Origin: Pseudomonadota bacterium
Lineage (GTDB): Bacteria; Pseudomonadota; Alphaproteobacteria; Rhizobiales; Rhizobiaceae
Direction: 5' to 3'
Length of the DNA stretch: 64,000 nt
NCBI GenBank assembly: GCA_023451735.1
Contig: JAEXYH010000069.1
Span: 124,001-188,000 of the forward strand
Part shown: positions 17,316-26,247 of the stretch, piece by piece
Layout: each line of letters opens with the position of its first letter
How positions within the stretch are numbered: the stretch's first letter is position 1
The notes under the pieces: generated by a model
Databases searched by the model: none
What the model was told of the DNA's origin: nothing
Seen by the model: only the letters and a program-made list of their open reading frames with translations
Made by a program: the position numbers and the translations under genes

Positions 17316-17519
17316 AGACGCAAGCCCTAAACCCCAGGATTGACGGCGCACAAGTGGGCCAACATCCATGCTCGCATGGCGGGATATGTCTACATCATTA
17401 CCAAGCACAGGCACGGAACCCCGATATCGGCGTGACGGCAGATCTTGAGTGACGATCCGGCTGCATCGTAAACCCGCTGGAGGCTTCATTTCCGCCCCTT
17501 CTTGCGGTAAGGAAGCGGC

Positions 17520-18944
17520 ATGAACGAACATGTCTCCATTCCCGCGTCGGCCGATGACGCCGCTCACTGTCCGGACAGCCGTCCCAACACCCGCAAGGTC
17601 TTCATCAAGACCTACGGCTGTCAGATGAATGTTTACGATTCCACCCGCATGGGCGACGCGCTTGCGGGCGAGGGATATGTGATGACGGAAGACATGGGGG
17701 AGGCGGACCTCGTCCTGCTCAACACCTGTCATATCCGCGAAAAGGCGGCAGAAAAGGTTTATTCGGCGCTTGGCCGCCTGCGTGACATGAAGAAGGAACG
17801 CGCCGCCGAAGGCCGGGAGTTCATGATCGGCGTTGCCGGCTGCGTGGCGCAGGCCGAAGGCGAAGAGATCATTCGCCGCGCACCGGCCGTAGACGTGGTC
17901 ATCGGTCCGCAAACCTATCACCGCCTGCCGGACGCCTTGAGAAAGGCGCGCGGGGGCGAGCGCGTCGTTGATACGGAATATGCCGTCGAGGACAAGTTCG
18001 AGCATCTCCCGGCAACGGAAAAGAAGGTCATTCGCTCGCGCGGTGTGACCTCGTTTCTGACCGTACAGGAAGGCTGCGACAAGTTCTGCACCTTCTGTGT
18101 CGTGCCTTACACGCGCGGCTCGGAAGTGTCCCGGCCGGTCGGCCAGATCGTCGACGAGGCAAAGCGGCTTGTGGATGCCGGCGTGCGCGAAATCACGCTG
18201 CTTGGCCAGAACGTCAATGCCTGGCGCTCGCAAGACGAGAAGGGCGCGGCACTCGGCCTTGCCGACCTGCTCTACCGTCTGGCCGATATCCCCGGACTTG
18301 CTCGCTTGCGTTATACAACCAGCCATCCCCGCGACATGGACGACCGGCTGATCGAGGCACATCGCGATCTGCGCAATCTCATGCCCTATCTGCATTTGCC
18401 GGTTCAGTCTGGTTCCGACCGTATCCTGAAGGCGATGAACCGCCGCCACACAGGCGCTGAATATCTGCGGCTGATTGAGCGTATCCGTGCAGCTCGTCCC
18501 GATATCGCAATGTCGGGCGACTTCATCGTCGGTTTCCCCGGTGAGACGGATCAGGATTTCGAAGACACGCTGAGAATTGTCGAAGAGGTCAACTACGCCT
18601 CGGCCTTCTCGTTCAAATATTCGAGCCGTCCGGGCACGCCGGGTGCAGACTTGGCCGATCATGTAGCCGAAGAGGTCAAGACCGAGCGGCTGGAACGTCT
18701 TCAGGCCCTGCTCTTGAAACAGCAGTCCGAATTTGCCACATCCTGTGTCGGAAAGACCATCGATCTGCTCCTGGAAAAGCCCGGCCGCATGCCCGGACAG
18801 GTGATCGGACGTTCTCCGTGGCTGCAATCCGTGAATGTTGATGCAAAAACATCGCAAATCGGTGAGATTATCAGTGTACGAATCATCGGCACCGGTCCGA
18901 ACAGCTTGTTTGCCGAGCGGACAGAGAGTTTAATCGGGGTCTAA
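17520..18944 (+). CDS. miaB: tRNA-2-methylthio-N6-dimethylallyladenosine synthase MiaB
   Basis: MiaB is a radical-SAM methylthiotransferase that adds the 2-methylthio group to i6A37 in tRNAs reading UNN codons. The 474-residue protein has the N-terminal auxiliary-cluster cysteines in TYGCQMNVYDS, LNTCHIREKAAEK and VAGCVAQ. The radical-SAM motif is C186-DKF-C190-TF-C193. A TRAM RNA-binding domain closes the protein (IDLLLEKPGRMPGQVIGRSP onward). It heads the miaB-phoH-ybeY-corC-lnt run; phoH starts 23 bases after its stop. Confidence 0.97.
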   Translation: MNEHVSIPASADDAAHCPDSRPNTRKVFIKTYGCQMNVYDSTRMGDALAGEGYVMTEDMGEADLVLLNTCHIREKAAEKVYSALGRLRDMKKERAAEGREFMIGVAGCVAQAEGEEIIRRAPAVDVVIGPQTYHRLPDALRKARGGERVVDTEYAVEDKFEHLPATEKKVIRSRGVTSFLTVQEGCDKFCTFCVVPYTRGSEVSRPVGQIVDEAKRLVDAGVREITLLGQNVNAWRSQDEKGAALGLADLLYRLADIPGLARLRYTTSHPRDMDDRLIEAHRDLRNLMPYLHLPVQSGSDRILKAMNRRHTGAEYLRLIERIRAARPDIAMSGDFIVGFPGETDQDFEDTLRIVEEVNYASAFSFKYSSRPGTPGADLADHVAEEVKTERLERLQALLLKQQSEFATSCVGKTIDLLLEKPGRMPGQVIGRSPWLQSVNVDAKTSQIGEIISVRIIGTGPNSLFAERTESLIGV

Positions 18945-18967
18945 TTCAAGTTGAGGAGCTTGCTTAC

Positions 18968-20026
18968 TTGAACGCATCAGAACTGGTTTCTTCGACAGCG
19001 CGCCAACCCAAATCCGCAGCGACCGACGCCAACCACTTCGTCTTGACGTTCGAGAACAACAGGCTAGCCAGCGAGCTTTTCGGTCAGTTCGACCAGAACC
19101 TCAAGCTTCTCGAACAGCGGCTCAATGTAGATGCCCGTCCGCGCGGCAACTCGGTTTCCATTTCCGGGGATGTCGTTGCCACCAATCAGGCAAGGCGAGC
19201 GCTGGATTTCCTGTATGAACGTCTGCAGAAAGGCGGCTCGGTGGAAGCTTCCGACGTCGAAGGTGCGATCCGCATGGCGCAGGCCGCCGACGACCAGTTG
19301 TCGCTGCCGACGCTGGAGCGCAAGGCAAAGCTTTCCATGGCGCAGATTTCCACCCGCAAGAAGACAATTCAGGCGCGTACCCCCACGCAGGACGCCTATA
19401 TGCGGGCCCTTGAGCGTGCCGAACTCGTCTTCGGCGTAGGTCCGGCCGGTACCGGCAAGACTTATCTGGCTTGCGCGCATGCCGCGCAGCTTCTGGAGCG
19501 TGGTGCAGTCGACAAGATCATTCTCACACGTCCGGCCGTCGAGGCTGGCGAGCGCCTCGGCTTCCTGCCGGGCGACATGAAGGAAAAGGTCGATCCCTAT
19601 CTGCGCCCGCTTTATGACGCGCTTTACGACATGATTCCGGCCGACAAGGTTGACCGCGCGATCACCGCCGGCGTCATCGAGATCGCGCCGCTCGCCTTCA
19701 TGCGCGGCCGCACGCTGCAAAATGCCGCGATCATTCTCGACGAGGCCCAGAACACGACATCGATGCAGATGAAGATGTTCCTGACCCGTCTCGGCGAGAA
19801 CGGCCGGATGATCATCACCGGTGACCCGAGCCAGGTCGATTTGCCGCGCGGCGTCAAATCCGGTCTGGTCGAAGCCCTGCAGATCCTCAAGGGCGTCGAG
19901 GGCATCTCGGTCGTCCGCTTCAAGGATACCGATGTCGTTCGCCACCCGCTGGTCGGCCGCATCGTCAGGGCCTATGACGCGCAATATGCCGTCCATGAGG
20001 AAAGCGAGGAAGCTCTCGACCGGTAA
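18968..20026 (+). CDS. phoH: PhoH-like ATPase (PhoH/YbeZ)
   Basis: The 352-residue protein has an N-terminal KH-like region (FVLTFENNRLASELFGQFDQ) and a PhoH ATPase domain with Walker A GPAGTGKT at 158-165 and Walker B ILDEAQNTT near 256. The usual partner is the endoribonuclease YbeY, encoded 21 bases downstream. Together they act in rRNA maturation and ribosome quality control. The start is TTG at 18968, with GAGGAG 9 bases before it and no better ATG nearby. Confidence 0.95.
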   Translation: MNASELVSSTARQPKSAATDANHFVLTFENNRLASELFGQFDQNLKLLEQRLNVDARPRGNSVSISGDVVATNQARRALDFLYERLQKGGSVEASDVEGAIRMAQAADDQLSLPTLERKAKLSMAQISTRKKTIQARTPTQDAYMRALERAELVFGVGPAGTGKTYLACAHAAQLLERGAVDKIILTRPAVEAGERLGFLPGDMKEKVDPYLRPLYDALYDMIPADKVDRAITAGVIEIAPLAFMRGRTLQNAAIILDEAQNTTSMQMKMFLTRLGENGRMIITGDPSQVDLPRGVKSGLVEALQILKGVEGISVVRFKDTDVVRHPLVGRIVRAYDAQYAVHEESEEALDR

Positions 20027-20047
20027 TATCGGTCGGGCTCACCATTC

Positions 20048-20557
20048 ATGCCCGAACTCGACATACAAATCAGCGTGGAAGACGGCGGCTGGCCGGATGA
20101 GGCCGTATTGGCCTCTCTGGCAAGCCGCGTGCTGGGCGCTGCCGCGGACTATCTTGCCCGCGAAGAGGAACAACCCTTCCCGAAAATGGCGTCGGAACTG
20201 TCTCTGGTCTTCACCAACGACGATTCCATTCAGGAAATTAACGCCGAGTGGCGGGATCAGGACAAGCCGACCAACGTCTTGTCTTTCCCCGCTTTTCCGC
20301 TTGAACCCGGTAGCATGCCCGGCCCCATGCTGGGCGATATCGTGGTTGCACGAGAAACTGTCGAGCGCGAGGCGGTTGATCTCGACAAGACTTTCGACGA
20401 TCATCTGACCCATCTGCTTGTCCATGGTTTCCTCCATTTGTTCGGCTACGACCATATGGAAAAGGACGAAGCGGAAGAGATGGAAGCACTTGAGACTCGC
20501 ATTTTGGCCGGTCTCGGCCTATCTGACCCCTATGCGGGGCAGGACCCGTTAATGTAG
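20048..20557 (+). CDS. ybeY: endoribonuclease YbeY
   Basis: The zinc signature HGFLHLFGYDH occupies residues 126-136 (H126, H130, H136), which defines the UPF0054/YbeY family. YbeY trims the 16S rRNA 3' end and takes part in ribosome quality control and sRNA regulation; in Sinorhizobium the homolog affects symbiosis. The 169-residue length and the place between phoH and a CorC-type gene are conserved. The stop lies 9 bases before the next start. Confidence 0.96.
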   Translation: MPELDIQISVEDGGWPDEAVLASLASRVLGAAADYLAREEEQPFPKMASELSLVFTNDDSIQEINAEWRDQDKPTNVLSFPAFPLEPGSMPGPMLGDIVVARETVEREAVDLDKTFDDHLTHLLVHGFLHLFGYDHMEKDEAEEMEALETRILAGLGLSDPYAGQDPLM

Positions 20558-20566
20558 TTTGGAACA

Positions 20567-21742
20567 ATGAACGATTATTCGAGCAATGTCGCCCGAGAGG
20601 GCAAGGACAGTTCGGACTCACCCTCGTCGGACGAGGGCAGTAGTTCGGCGAGGTCCGAACATCACCCAAAATCCCACAACTCCTTCTGGTCGAGGGCCGT
20701 GCGCCTTCTCAGACCATCGCAGGGCGAACAGCTCCGTGAGGATCTCGCCGATGCGTTGATGACAGATACCAATGTCAGCAACGCGTTTTCGCCCGACGAA
20801 CGGGCGATGCTGCACAATATCCTCCGCTTCCGCGAAGTCCGCGTCGAGGACATCATGGTCCCGCGCGCCGATATCGAGGCCGTGGACATGAACATGACCA
20901 TCGGCGAGCTGATGATCCATTTCGAGGAGACCGGTCGCTCGCGCATGCCGGTCTATAGCGACAATCTCGACGATGCCCGTGGCTTCGTCCACATTCGCGA
21001 CCTCTTGTCCTATCTGGCCAAACAGGCCCGCAACAAGCGACGCGTCGGTGCCAAGGCTTCGACGGTTCAGATCAGTGTGGCCGTCAACGGTGCCGAAAAG
21101 CCGACTCGAACACCCAAGGCCGCCTTTGACCTTGGACGGGTCAATCTCGAGCAGACGGTTGCGGAAGCGGGCCTCGTTCGCAAACTGCTTTTCGTACCGC
21201 CCTCCATGCTCGCCTCCGATCTGTTGCGCAGCATGCAGGCTGCCCGTACGCAGATGGCTCTGGTCATCGACGAATATGGCGGAACCGACGGTCTCGTGTC
21301 CCATGAGGATATCGTCGAAATGGTTATCGGCGATGTCGAGGATGAACACGACAATGAAGAAGTGATGTTCTCCAAGACTGCGGACGACGTATTCGTTGCC
21401 GACGCCCGCATTGAGCTGGAAGAAATCTCGCAGGCCATAGGCCCGGACTTCGACGTTCGCGACCGGATCGAGGATGTCGATACTCTCGGCGGCCTGATCT
21501 TCTCGGCGCTCGGCCGTATTCCCGTGCGCGGTGAAGTGGTTCAGGCTGTGCCGGGCTTCGAGTTTCAGATCCTGGATGCCGATCCGCGCCGCATCAAGCG
21601 CGTCAAGATCCTGCGCAAACGCGCCCTTGCGCGCCGCCGTCACGTAAAGGGAGAAGGCGATGCCTTGATCGTCGCCCCTGCCCAACCGGCAGCACTTCTT
21701 CCACCGCCTCCCGAAACCGGTTCCGCACGCACGGAAGCCTGA
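20567..21742 (+). CDS. CBS-domain transporter-associated protein (CorC/HlyC-like)
   Basis: The 391-residue protein has an acidic, Ser-rich N-terminus (residues 1-35), then RFREVRVEDIMVPRADIEAV, which opens a CBS-domain pair, split by a long insert (about 145-185). VIDEYGGTDGLVSHEDIVE follows. The C-terminal CorC_HlyC domain runs from DVFVADARIELEEISQAIG to about 355. No membrane segment is visible, so it resembles CorC rather than a full CNNM transporter. Relatives act in Mg/Co efflux. It sits between ybeY and lnt, the usual bacterial arrangement (ybeZ-ybeY-ybeX-lnt). Confidence 0.92.
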   Translation: MNDYSSNVAREGKDSSDSPSSDEGSSSARSEHHPKSHNSFWSRAVRLLRPSQGEQLREDLADALMTDTNVSNAFSPDERAMLHNILRFREVRVEDIMVPRADIEAVDMNMTIGELMIHFEETGRSRMPVYSDNLDDARGFVHIRDLLSYLAKQARNKRRVGAKASTVQISVAVNGAEKPTRTPKAAFDLGRVNLEQTVAEAGLVRKLLFVPPSMLASDLLRSMQAARTQMALVIDEYGGTDGLVSHEDIVEMVIGDVEDEHDNEEVMFSKTADDVFVADARIELEEISQAIGPDFDVRDRIEDVDTLGGLIFSALGRIPVRGEVVQAVPGFEFQILDADPRRIKRVKILRKRALARRRHVKGEGDALIVAPAQPAALLPPPPETGSARTEA

Positions 21743-21764
21743 TCCATCAGCCCGCCCCGCGACA

Positions 21765-21793
21765 GGGCGCAGTTTTTTTGAAACACTGCGCCC
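21765..21793 (+). terminator. hairpin between the CorC-like gene and lnt
   Basis: GGGCGCAGT (21765-21773) pairs with ACTGCGCCC (21785-21793) around an 11-base loop that contains a T-run. No T-run follows the 3' arm, so it may be a pausing or processing site rather than a strong terminator. Confidence 0.45.
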
Positions 21794-21818
21794 CTGATTC
21801 GGGAAAAAGGGGACTGTC

Positions 21819-23420
21819 ATGGAGCGGCTGGCGGGCAAGGTCATGCTTCTTTCGGGGTGGTTCCGGGTAGCACTCGCGGTTGCTGCGGGGGCTATCGGCG
21901 CTTTGGCGCTTCCGCCTTTCGGCATTTTCGCAACGCTTTTCGTGTCGTTCACACTTCTTGTCTGGCTGATCGACGGATCGACCGGCAAGCCCGATGGCGG
22001 CGTCGTCAGCCGTCTGCGCTCTGCTTTCGTCATCGGCTGGCTTTTCGGCTTCGGTTACTTCGTTGCCAATCTCTGGTGGCTGGGTAATGCGCTTCTCGTC
22101 GATGCCGAGGAATTTGCCTGGGCGCTGCCTCTCGCCGTATTCGGGCTGCCCGCCTATCTCGCGCTCTTCTATGGTCTGGCGGCGGCGCTTGCGCGGGTCT
22201 TCTGGTCCGATGGCCTCGGGCGTCTGGCGGCTCTCGGCGCGGCTTTCGGAGTGGCGGAATGGCTGCGCAGCTTTGTTCTGACGGGCTTCCCGTGGAACGC
22301 CATTGGCTATGGCGCCATGCCCATCCCTCTCATGATGCAATCGGACGCGGTGATCGGGATTTTCGGCGTTAGTGCGCTCGCAGTCTTCGTTTTCTCCGCG
22401 CCGGCGCTGCTTGGCACAGGCAAAGGCAAGGTTCTCGGTCTTGCCGCAGCGGCGCTTCTGGTCGTGGCGCATGTCGGATTTGGTGCGTGGCGACTAAATG
22501 TCGCAGATGATGCACTGGCCGCCGGCGACGGCAAAAAAACAACCATACGTATTGTTCAGCCGATGATCGACCAAGCGCAAAAGCTGGATGACGGGAACCG
22601 CGCGGAGATCTTCGAAGAGCATTTGCGCCTGACGGCCTTGCCGCAGGAAAATGGCGGGACGCCGGCCGATATCGTCGTCTGGCCGGAAACCTCCGTACCC
22701 TTCATTCTGACGGAAAATCCGGATGCGCTGGCGCGTATTGCGGAGGTGCTTCAGGATGGGCAGGTGCTCGTGACCGGCGCCGTTCGCTCAGAAAATGCCG
22801 GTGCGGGCGTTGCGCCTCGCTTCTATAATTCTATCTATGTCATTGATAGTGAAGGGCAAATTATATCGGCGGCGGATAAGGTGCATCTTGTTCCTTATGG
22901 TGAATACGTGCCTTATGAAAGCCTTCTCGCCTCGCTCGGCATTACCGAGGCGATCGCCATGCCGGGCGGGTTTACGGCAGCCTCCTCGCGCTCGCTTCTG
23001 ACGCTGCCCGGTGGCGCGCTCCTTTATCCGCTGATCTGCTATGAGGCGATCTTTCCCCAAGAGATCGGTCAGGATGTCGAGCGGACATCCGCTCTGCTGA
23101 ACGTCACGAATGACGGCTGGTTTGGTGCAACACCTGGCCCCTACCAGCATTTCCAGCAGGCCCGTTTGAGAGCGGTCGAAAACGGTTCGTTCCTGATTCG
23201 GGGCGCAAATACCGGCATTTCGGCGGTCGTGGACCCATTTGGCCGTGTAATGCAGGGGTTGGGATACAATCAAAAGGGTGTGATTGATGCCACTATAAGT
23301 GGTGCAAAAATTGCAAACTGGAGTAATAACAGCCGGCAGTGGTACTTCTGGTTGGCTGTAACGCTAATGTCTGTGATTGCAGTGGCTTCGCGCCTAGGTT
23401 TTAATTCGCACAAGAATTGA
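21819..23420 (+). CDS. lnt: apolipoprotein N-acyltransferase Lnt
   Basis: Lnt adds the third acyl chain to the N-terminal cysteine of lipoproteins in the inner membrane. The 533-residue protein begins with about six membrane helices (residues 10-215), then a nitrilase-fold periplasmic domain. The catalytic triad is visible as E290 in WPETSVPF, K354 in AADKVHLVPYGEYVPYE and C407 in LICYEAIFP. A last membrane helix lies near 510 (WYFWLAVTLMSVIAVASRLG). It ends the run that starts at miaB; praR has its own upstream gap of 148 bp. Confidence 0.97.
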   Translation: MERLAGKVMLLSGWFRVALAVAAGAIGALALPPFGIFATLFVSFTLLVWLIDGSTGKPDGGVVSRLRSAFVIGWLFGFGYFVANLWWLGNALLVDAEEFAWALPLAVFGLPAYLALFYGLAAALARVFWSDGLGRLAALGAAFGVAEWLRSFVLTGFPWNAIGYGAMPIPLMMQSDAVIGIFGVSALAVFVFSAPALLGTGKGKVLGLAAAALLVVAHVGFGAWRLNVADDALAAGDGKKTTIRIVQPMIDQAQKLDDGNRAEIFEEHLRLTALPQENGGTPADIVVWPETSVPFILTENPDALARIAEVLQDGQVLVTGAVRSENAGAGVAPRFYNSIYVIDSEGQIISAADKVHLVPYGEYVPYESLLASLGITEAIAMPGGFTAASSRSLLTLPGGALLYPLICYEAIFPQEIGQDVERTSALLNVTNDGWFGATPGPYQHFQQARLRAVENGSFLIRGANTGISAVVDPFGRVMQGLGYNQKGVIDATISGAKIANWSNNSRQWYFWLAVTLMSVIAVASRLGFNSHKN

Positions 23421-23568
23421 CCAAAAACCCCCAAAATTGCATAGTGAGAATGCCTACCGTCTCGCCATATGCTTCATGTGTTGGTTCTGTCGTCCCAATC
23501 GCTTGAAGTGTATTCTCCATACGCGGACCGGGTTGAAACCTAACTGCAACTTCACCAGGACCCCCATT

Positions 23569-23985
23569 ATGATTGAAAATAAGAAGAAGCCGAACCCGAT
23601 CGACATTCACGTCGGGAGTCGGATCCGCCTACGTAGAACAATGCTGGGCATGAGTCAGGAAAAGCTGGGCGAAAGCCTCGGGATTACTTTCCAGCAGATC
23701 CAGAAATACGAGAAGGGCACGAACCGCGTCGGCGCAAGCCGTCTGCAGAACATTTCGAGCATTCTCAATGTACCGGTGTCGTTCTTTTTCGAGGATGCAC
23801 CGGGCGAGCAGTCCGGTGGTGCAACCGGCATGGCCGAAGCATCCAGCTCCAACTATGTCGTCGACTTTCTGTCGTCCTCGGAAGGTCTTCAGCTTAACCG
23901 CGCATTCGTGAAGATTGCCGATCCGAAGGTTCGCCGCAGGTTGGTTGACCTCGTCAAGGCACTCGCTGCCGAGGCAGAGGAATAG
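23569..23985 (+). CDS. praR: XRE-family regulator, PraR-like
   Basis: The 138-residue protein has an XRE/Cro helix-turn-helix at about residues 17-70 (GSRIRLRRTMLGMSQEKLGE, then GITFQQIQKYEKGTNRVGAS), then an acidic linker and a helical C-terminus (DPKVRRRLVDLVKALAAEAE). PraR of Rhizobium leguminosarum, a repressor of quorum-sensing and root-attachment genes, has this architecture and, as far as I recall, this place before metK. The ATG at 23569 is chosen because the homology starts there; a start at 23437 would add 44 unlike residues. Other members of this family exist in rhizobia, so the symbol is likely but not certain. Confidence 0.8.
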   Translation: MIENKKKPNPIDIHVGSRIRLRRTMLGMSQEKLGESLGITFQQIQKYEKGTNRVGASRLQNISSILNVPVSFFFEDAPGEQSGGATGMAEASSSNYVVDFLSSSEGLQLNRAFVKIADPKVRRRLVDLVKALAAEAEE

Positions 23986-24009
23986 GCGCTGCGGAGAGGC
24001 GGGGAGGAG

Positions 24010-24037
24010 AAAGCGGCTTTTACAGCCGCTTTTTTTA
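24010..24037 (+). terminator. intrinsic terminator after praR
   Basis: AGCGGCT (24012-24018) pairs with AGCCGCT (24024-24030), extended by AA/TT, and runs into TTTTTT. It starts 25 bases after the praR stop and separates praR from metK. Confidence 0.9.
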
Positions 24038-24145
24038 TGCCTGCAGCCTGGTTGAGTAATCAATTTTACGCATAAAGATATATTTATGTCGTTGTGTTCT
24101 TGTTTTTGTCAGGCGAAATCACTAAACATTTTGCTGTCCATTCTT

Positions 24146-24158
24146 TGAGGGGTTCCCC
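24146..24158 (+). promoter_or_regulatory. hairpin over the metK ribosome binding site
   Basis: The Shine-Dalgarno region TGAGGGG (24146-24152) is followed at once by TTCCCC, so GGGG can pair with CCCC (24149-24158) just before the ATG at 24161. Such pairing could limit translation. The 120-base AT-rich leader did not match a SAM riboswitch class that I can recognise. Confidence 0.4.
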
Positions 24159-24160
24159 GC

Positions 24161-25423
24161 ATGCACGCCAATTACCTGTTCACCAGCGAGTCCGTGGCAG
24201 AAGGCCATCCGGACAAGGTTTGTGACCGCATTTCCGATGAAATCGTCGACCTCGTGTACCGCGAAGCTGCAAAGACAGGTGTTGACCCGTGGAAGGTTCG
24301 CATTGCCTGCGAAACGCTTGCAACCACAAACCGCGTGGTGATTGCCGGTGAAGTTCGCCTGCCGCCGAGCCTGATGAAGAAGGACAAGAACGGCAACGAC
24401 GTCATCAACCCGTCAAAGTTCAAATCCGCTGCCCGCAAGGCGATCCGCGATATCGGTTATGAGCAGGACGGTTTTCACTGGAAGACGGCGAAGATTGACG
24501 TGCTCCTGCACTCCCAGTCCGCCGATATCGCCCAGGGCGTCGACAGCGCGGCCGACAAGCAGGGTGGCGAAGGTGCCGGCGACCAGGGCATCATGTTCGG
24601 TTACGCCTGCAAGGAAACGCCGGATCTCATGCCGGCCCCGATCTATTACTCGCACAAGATCCTTCAGCTGCTCGCAACTGCCCGCAAGAAGGGCGAGGGC
24701 GATGCCGGCAAGCTCGGCCCCGATGCCAAGAGCCAGGTGACGGTGCGCTACGAAAACGGCAAGCCGACAGAAGTCGATTCGATCGTTCTTTCCACCCAGC
24801 ACATCGATGCGAGCTGGGATAGTAAGAAGGTTCGCCAGGTCGTTGAACCTTACATCCGCGAAGCGCTCGGCGATCTCCCGATTGCAGCAGACTGCAAGTG
24901 GTACATCAACCCGACCGGCAAGTTCGTCATCGGCGGCCCGGATGGTGACGCAGGCCTGACCGGTCGCAAGATCATCGTCGACACCTATGGCGGCGCAGCG
25001 CCCCACGGTGGCGGTGCCTTCTCCGGCAAGGACACGACCAAGGTCGACCGTTCGGCAGCCTATGCCGCCCGTTATCTTGCCAAGAACGTCGTTGCAGCAG
25101 GCTTTGCCGATCGCTGCACGATCCAGATCTCCTACGCGATCGGAATCGCCCAGCCGCTGTCGATCTATGTCGACCTGCACCAGACCGGCAAGAACGTCAC
25201 CGAAGACCAGATCGAGAACGCGATCCGCAAGGTTATGGACCTGTCGCCGACCGGCATCCGCCGCCATCTCGACCTCAACAAGCCGATCTATGCCAAAACC
25301 TCGGCTTACGGTCACTTCGGTCGCAAGTCCGGCCGTGACGGTTCCTTCTCCTGGGAGAAGACCGATCTCGTGAAGCCGCTCAAGGATGCCCTGAAGGAAG
25401 ACCTTCTGGTTGCTGCCGAGTAA
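24161..25423 (+). CDS. metK: S-adenosylmethionine synthetase
   Basis: MetK makes S-adenosylmethionine from methionine and ATP. The 420-residue protein has the family signatures SESVAEGHPDKVCDRISDEI near the start, GAGDQGIMFGYA (methionine-site hexapeptide variant) near 144-155 and GGGAFSGKDTTKVDRSAAY (P-loop-like) near 285. The protein is longer than the E. coli enzyme by about 35 residues, as is usual in alphaproteobacteria. trmB follows after a probable terminator. SAM made here feeds MiaB and TrmB, both encoded nearby. Confidence 0.98.
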   Translation: MHANYLFTSESVAEGHPDKVCDRISDEIVDLVYREAAKTGVDPWKVRIACETLATTNRVVIAGEVRLPPSLMKKDKNGNDVINPSKFKSAARKAIRDIGYEQDGFHWKTAKIDVLLHSQSADIAQGVDSAADKQGGEGAGDQGIMFGYACKETPDLMPAPIYYSHKILQLLATARKKGEGDAGKLGPDAKSQVTVRYENGKPTEVDSIVLSTQHIDASWDSKKVRQVVEPYIREALGDLPIAADCKWYINPTGKFVIGGPDGDAGLTGRKIIVDTYGGAAPHGGGAFSGKDTTKVDRSAAYAARYLAKNVVAAGFADRCTIQISYAIGIAQPLSIYVDLHQTGKNVTEDQIENAIRKVMDLSPTGIRRHLDLNKPIYAKTSAYGHFGRKSGRDGSFSWEKTDLVKPLKDALKEDLLVAAE

Positions 25424-25469
25424 GGCTTTTCCGATCGGGGCTTTACCGATCCGGTTGTGACACGCTAAA

Positions 25470-25506
25470 GCGGGTGCCTTCTGCGGGCATCCGCTTACTT
25501 GTTTTT
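25470..25506 (+). terminator. probable terminator between metK and trmB
   Basis: GCGGGTGCC (25470-25478) pairs with GGCATCCGC (25486-25494) with one G-T pair, followed by TTACTTGTTTTT. The T-run is interrupted and trmB starts 13 bases later, so some read-through is likely. Confidence 0.55.
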
Positions 25507-25518
25507 GGACGATGTATC

Positions 25519-26223
25519 ATGAGTGACGATCAGCAGCACCCGAGCCGTGCGACGGAAGCGTTTTATGGCCGCCGGAAAGGCAAACCGCTCCGGGAGCGCC
25601 AAGCCGAAGGCATGGCGACGCTGCTGCCCGCCCTCAAGCTTGATCTGGCTTCACCTGCGCCGGATGACCTTCGCACGCTTTATCCTGTTCCGGTCGAGCG
25701 GATGCGGCTTGAAATCGGTTTCGGTGGCGGCGAACATCTGGTTCATCGCGCCAATGAGAACGGTGCGACCGGTTTCATCGGCGTCGAGCCATTCGTCAAT
25801 TCCATGGCGAAGCTGCTGTCCCAGGTCGAGATTCAGGATCTGAAAAACATCCGGGTCTATGACGATGACGCAACGCAGGTGCTGGATTGGCTGCCGACGG
25901 GTTCGATCGACCAGATCGACCTTCTTTATGCCGATCCCTGGCCGAAGCGGAAACACTGGAAGCGCCGCTTCGTCTCACAGGTCAATCTTGCGCGTTTCCA
26001 TCGCGTGCTGAAACCCGGCGGCGTGTTCTGCTTCGCCTCCGATATCGATACCTATGTCAACCACACGCTGATGCATTGCCGGGACCACGGCGGGTTCGCC
26101 TGGCAGGCGGAACAGTCTTCCGACTGGCTGACGCCTTATGCCGGCTGGCCGGGAACGCGTTATGAGAACAAGGCCCGCAGAGAAGGGCGGTCATCCGCCT
26201 ATCTGACCTTCCAAACGGTGTAG
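25519..26223 (+). CDS. trmB: tRNA (guanine-N7-)-methyltransferase TrmB
   Basis: TrmB methylates G46 in the variable loop of tRNA using SAM. The 234-residue protein has the SAM-binding LEIGFGGGEHLVHRA, the conserved GFIGVEPF, and the signature DLLYADPWPKRKHWKRRFVS with the catalytic Asp. TRYENKARREGR near the C-terminus is typical. The ATG at 25519 is used; an upstream in-frame start at 25474 would lie inside the terminator. It is the last gene of the rightward run before a convergent leftward pair. Confidence 0.96.
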   Translation: MSDDQQHPSRATEAFYGRRKGKPLRERQAEGMATLLPALKLDLASPAPDDLRTLYPVPVERMRLEIGFGGGEHLVHRANENGATGFIGVEPFVNSMAKLLSQVEIQDLKNIRVYDDDATQVLDWLPTGSIDQIDLLYADPWPKRKHWKRRFVSQVNLARFHRVLKPGGVFCFASDIDTYVNHTLMHCRDHGGFAWQAEQSSDWLTPYAGWPGTRYENKARREGRSSAYLTFQTV

Positions 26224-26247
26224 CCGCAAAAAATGCGGCCAGAACGG

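Larger units (their letters stand above)
16584..17519. other. 936-bp repeat-rich non-coding gap between plsC and miaB
   Basis: No convincing gene was found here on either strand; the open frames present have no family resemblance, and their codon use follows the repeats. The gap holds a 14-bp perfect inverted repeat (16741-16793), a short GGGAC/GTCCC hairpin near 16815, two opposed copies of a hairpin repeat (17183-17210 and 17294-17315) and a perfect 16-bp palindrome (17250-17265). In related genomes plsC and miaB usually lie close together, so the gap looks like accumulated small mobile or palindromic elements. The miaB promoter must lie near the right end. Confidence 0.65.

Noticed and set aside
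24041..24160. Possible SAM riboswitch in the metK leader
   Set aside because: The leader does not show the conserved pseudoknot sequences of SAM-II or SAM/SAH classes as far as I can match by eye; only a short hairpin at the ribosome binding site is supported.
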